In this document: positions 61,239-64,000 of the stretch, piece after piece
How positions within the stretch are numbered: position 1 is the first letter of the stretch
How the letters are laid out: each line of letters opens with the position of its first letter
Source: Gordionus sp. m RMFG-2023
Lineage: Eukaryota; Nematomorpha; Gordioida; Chordodea; Parachordodidae
DNA length: 64,000 nt
Direction of reading: 5' to 3'
Assembly (NCBI RefSeq): GCF_954871325.1
Contig: NC_088777.1
Span: forward strand, 43,687,366 to 43,751,365
The notes under the pieces: generated by a model
The model's input: the letters and a program-made list of their open reading frames with translations, nothing else
Databases searched by the model: none
What the model was told of the DNA's origin: nothing
Made by a program: the position numbers and the translations under genes

Positions 61239-62430
61239 TATGACATGGCCTTCGAAAGATTTATCGTCTCAGCTGGTTAATTTTAAATGTTGCCCCTGTT
61301 TTACGAGTAATTTAGCATTCTTTATTTCGGGTAACTTATATATTACAAAAATAGCTGAAGAATCTTCCTTACACGATGTCGAAGTTCTAATTATTAATGC
61401 CACATGTTATGAAAATTTTACCAAACACTACAGTGAAATAAGAAACCTGACTATTAAACAGGTTTACTTTATTATTTTTTAAAATTTTATTTTCATAAAT
61501 AAATCGTTTTGATTTTAATATGTCAAGAATAAGCCATTGTCCGCTTTCTCATTATCGTTGATGAAATACATGGCAAAATGTGAATTGGCCTTATACGCCC
61601 AACCCATTTGGAGGGGAGAATTTAAATCACTCGTATCTTATATCAAATCTCAAGTTATTGAGGAAGTATGTATCATTTTATTGAATGTATATTTGTAAGG
61701 GTGTCTATACAGTTTTTTGCGGACTGATCGTTCATATAGGTCATTTGTCAATATAAACTCAACCAATTGAAAAATATTTTCTCCTCTACGAGATATTTTA
61801 GAAACGACAACAAATTGACAAATCTTTAGATTTTAAATCGTTTTTATCCACCTAACCATTTTTATATTGGACCAGCCAATTTAAAAAAAATTTTGATGCA
61901 TCTGGTTATAAGTAGGTTAGCTTTTTTATATATAATCTTTAGCTTTTTGAGTAGGATTCAAGCCATTTGATGAAAAGCCTGATTCGGGACGATTTTAAAA
62001 AATGACTCGATTAATATTATCAAGCCTAAAGATAATGCTCATAGCTGTCAGAAATGCTTGGACATCTCTGCCAAATTTCGATGCTTATATTATATTATTT
62101 TAGCTAAAATCTTAATCGGGCCATTTTGAAAAATTGGGATAATAATCAACAGATACATTTTTTTTAAAAATATGCTCCAACCTATTATTTACAGTCAAAA
62201 GCGAACGTTTTATTATGAATTTTTTAATATATTTTTTGTTTCACAAGCCCTAATAGTGGGTTGAGAATATAATATATTATTTTTTTACAGAATCTTAAAC
62301 TCAAAGAGACAATATCCGAAATTACCGATAAACTTCGTAAATCGAAAGCTAGAAAAAATAATTTAGAAAGGGGTATCATGAAGCAAATTGGTCACACAAA
62401 TAAATTATTATCTAATGTTCATATTTCATA
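61239..62430 (+). CDS. Globular-plus-coiled-coil protein, three exons, unknown family
   Basis: Exon pieces: to 61461 (from ATG 61239 or from an acceptor at about 61228), about 61536-61665, and about 62291-62430. The last two junctions are GT-AG and phase 0. The first exon encodes a compact, strand-rich looking segment (LAFFISGNLYITKIAEE, VEVLIINATCYENF). The second contains ALYAQPIWRGEFKSLVSYIK. The last is a short basic coiled coil (LKETISEITDKLRKSKARK) ending HIS then TAA. It may be the 3' end of the gene at 59054-60812, but no phase-0 acceptor linking them was seen. A globular head followed by a coiled coil recalls the XRCC4/SAS-6 superfamily; this is architecture only, and no conserved motif was identified. 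Confidence 0.55.
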
Positions 62431-63236
62431 AAAATTTATTTTTTTAAATAAAATGTGCGCGTAAAATTAATTTTAACATTTTTTTAAAATAAATATTATA
62501 GTATTTATAATTATATTTAGAAATCAAATTTTATAAATAACCTATTTTATGTATGATAATATAATAGAGTAATTTTTTATGAAAGAATGAATTATATCAA
62601 AAATGCAATAAATAGTAAACCAGTTTTTTTTGGCACTTTCAACATTGATTATTTTTTTTCTAGTCTCCATTTCCACAAAATATTTTTTGATTTGTAATAT
62701 AAGCCATAAAAAATGCCTTTCAATATTAGTGAAACTTGTAGTCGGGATTTTTTTTTACTGTATATCTGTTTATAATAAATATGGTTCTGCAAAATTTTAA
62801 AAAATTAACAATTCTTTGTTTCTTATTCTGTTTAGAAATTAGTAGGTCAATTTTTTTTTCTTATCAATTCATTTACTTTTTAAACAAATTATCATTTTCT
62901 TCATCATCACGAGCTGAGGCGTTAAACACTATATTTATTTTATTAAATTCGTGCTTAGTTTACCGGGATTCGTATTTTAGTCGCACCCAAAAGCAATAAC
63001 TCATAATCAATATTCAATAATAAATTAAATTATAATTAACAAACAATGTCTGAGATTTCAAATCATTTCCTTAGTCTCATATTTAAAAAAACTCATTTAA
63101 AAATCGGACAAAATATTGTCTGGGGTATACAGTGAATAATTAAAGTATATGACTTTAAATTAGTATTAAAGTATATAATCTAAATAAGATTCAAAAAAAG
63201 CATAGAAGATTTTTTGATGTATTGTTTTGCTTGCAG
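62431..63236. other. Intergenic, no gene seen
   Basis: AT-rich sequence with AATAAA words that could end the upstream unit. No supported coding sequence. Confidence 0.35.
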
Positions 63237-63290
63237 ACAAAGGGAATGGTTTTCAAGCTTGATCTTTTATCTGTAGAAGAATATTCATAA
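63237..63290 (+). other. Possible terminal exon, unassigned
   Basis: After a strong acceptor (TTTTGCTTGCAG) an 18-codon frame reads TKGMVFKLDLLSVEEYS then TAA. It could be a last exon in phase 0, alternative to the end at 62430, but no specific partner is shown. Confidence 0.25.
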
Positions 63291-63779
63291 TTTAAATTGT
63301 CGAATGTATAAAATTTATTATTTTCTAATCATTTCTTATAAGTAGGGCTTCAAACAACAAGACTATTTCTAAAAAAAAAATTTGTTTATAATAGATAAAT
63401 ATATAAATTTTCTAAAATGATCAGAAGATGAATAATAATTAGTCTTTTTTTAAAGGTTTATCTTAAATATATATCTTCATATAATTATTATATGGTTTTT
63501 TAGGACCTGTTTACAAGCCGTTTGGTGTTATTTATCTTTTAAAAATGTTACATTAAAGTAGAGTATATCTATGCCATTTTGAGGTTTATTTGATTCAAGG
63601 GTTTGAATTATAGATATTTATAAAATATTAGATTTTTTTATATTTAAATCAAATTTTTTTACTTAAACTAGACAGACTATGGATTTAAGAATAAAAATGT
63701 TATACCGTTTTATTTATGAGAGATCTATATTTAGATGAATAAATTAATAAAAAGTAAATTATAAACCTTTTACTAGGTC

Positions 63780-64000
63780 TCATTATAAAACACAAAAAGA
63801 TTTTTCCATGGTTACAGACACCGGAAAACATGCTGAAGATGAAGAACTATTATAAATATTGAATCTGGAGATTTATGATAAGGTAACAAATATTAAATAT
63901 TTTAAAAATAATCAACTTGCCTTGTATCAGATCCTTGTGAAGGTTGACAATACACTAGCAAATATTATTCAAGCTTATTTAAGTCAATCGCTAATCAAAT
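63780..64000 (+). other. Possible start of another gene at the right edge
   Basis: An acceptor-like TTGTATCAG near 63930 precedes an open stretch reading ILVKVDNTLANIIQAYLSQS to the window end. An upstream open piece ends LNLEIYDK before GTAACA. A stop lies within the upstream frame, so the model is weak. Confidence 0.2.

Noticed and set aside
1-64000. tRNA, rRNA or CRISPR arrays
   Set aside because: No full cloverleaf, rRNA core motif or spaced identical repeats were seen; the only tRNA-like match is the degenerate SINE-like pair at 44515-44880.

Overview
The window is strongly AT-rich nuclear DNA from an animal. Spliced genes with GT-AG introns encode PICK1, TELO2, a DMAC2L/ATP5S-type protein and a CatSper-associated membrane protein (TMEM249-like). 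Together these mean a metazoan with flagellated sperm. The base composition and the many hAT elements suggest an AT-rich invertebrate, possibly cnidarian-like, but the species cannot be fixed from the sequence. Nothing bacterial, organellar or CRISPR-like was seen.

Genes, left to right. PICK1 runs on the minus strand from 3260 and off the left edge; seven exons covering the PDZ domain and the start of the BAR domain are visible. Head-to-head with it, 286 bp away, is a plus-strand DMAC2L-like gene (3547-7633, two exons). A single-exon TMEM249/CATSPER-theta-like gene lies at 11027-11635. TELO2 fills 16774-26056 (ten exons, about 809 residues when read through one -1 frame change). A small secreted Thr/Pro-rich protein is on the minus strand at 29593-30371, and a broken copy of its first exon lies at 38632-38704. 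A plus-strand coiled-coil gene with phase-consistent exons lies at 59054-60812, with related-looking exons at 56010-56317 and a further three-exon unit at 61239-62430. A weaker short gene model begins at 46282. Exon junctions were set by matching splice sites and reading phase, and by remembered similarity to human proteins.

Mobile DNA makes up most of the rest. A 3172-bp hAT element (33838-37009) with a perfect 8-bp target duplication sits inside a broken gene of a multicopy DFAENY-motif family (32844-38020). An older hAT (4424-6509) occupies the DMAC2L intron. Several short non-autonomous hAT-like families are present, many with target duplications that can still be read. There are also LINE, RT-element and hAT remnants. 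A 1.65-kb segment (29985-31625) is repeated directly at 38306-39961. A large imperfect palindrome (49761-53200) carries two copies of an OTU/vertnin-like coding remnant.

Introns form two classes: about 41-100 bp, and about 260-3400 bp. Most of the longest ones contain identifiable elements, so intron growth here appears to come largely from insertions. The genes share no obvious pathway and look like ordinary unlinked neighbours in a repeat-rich region.
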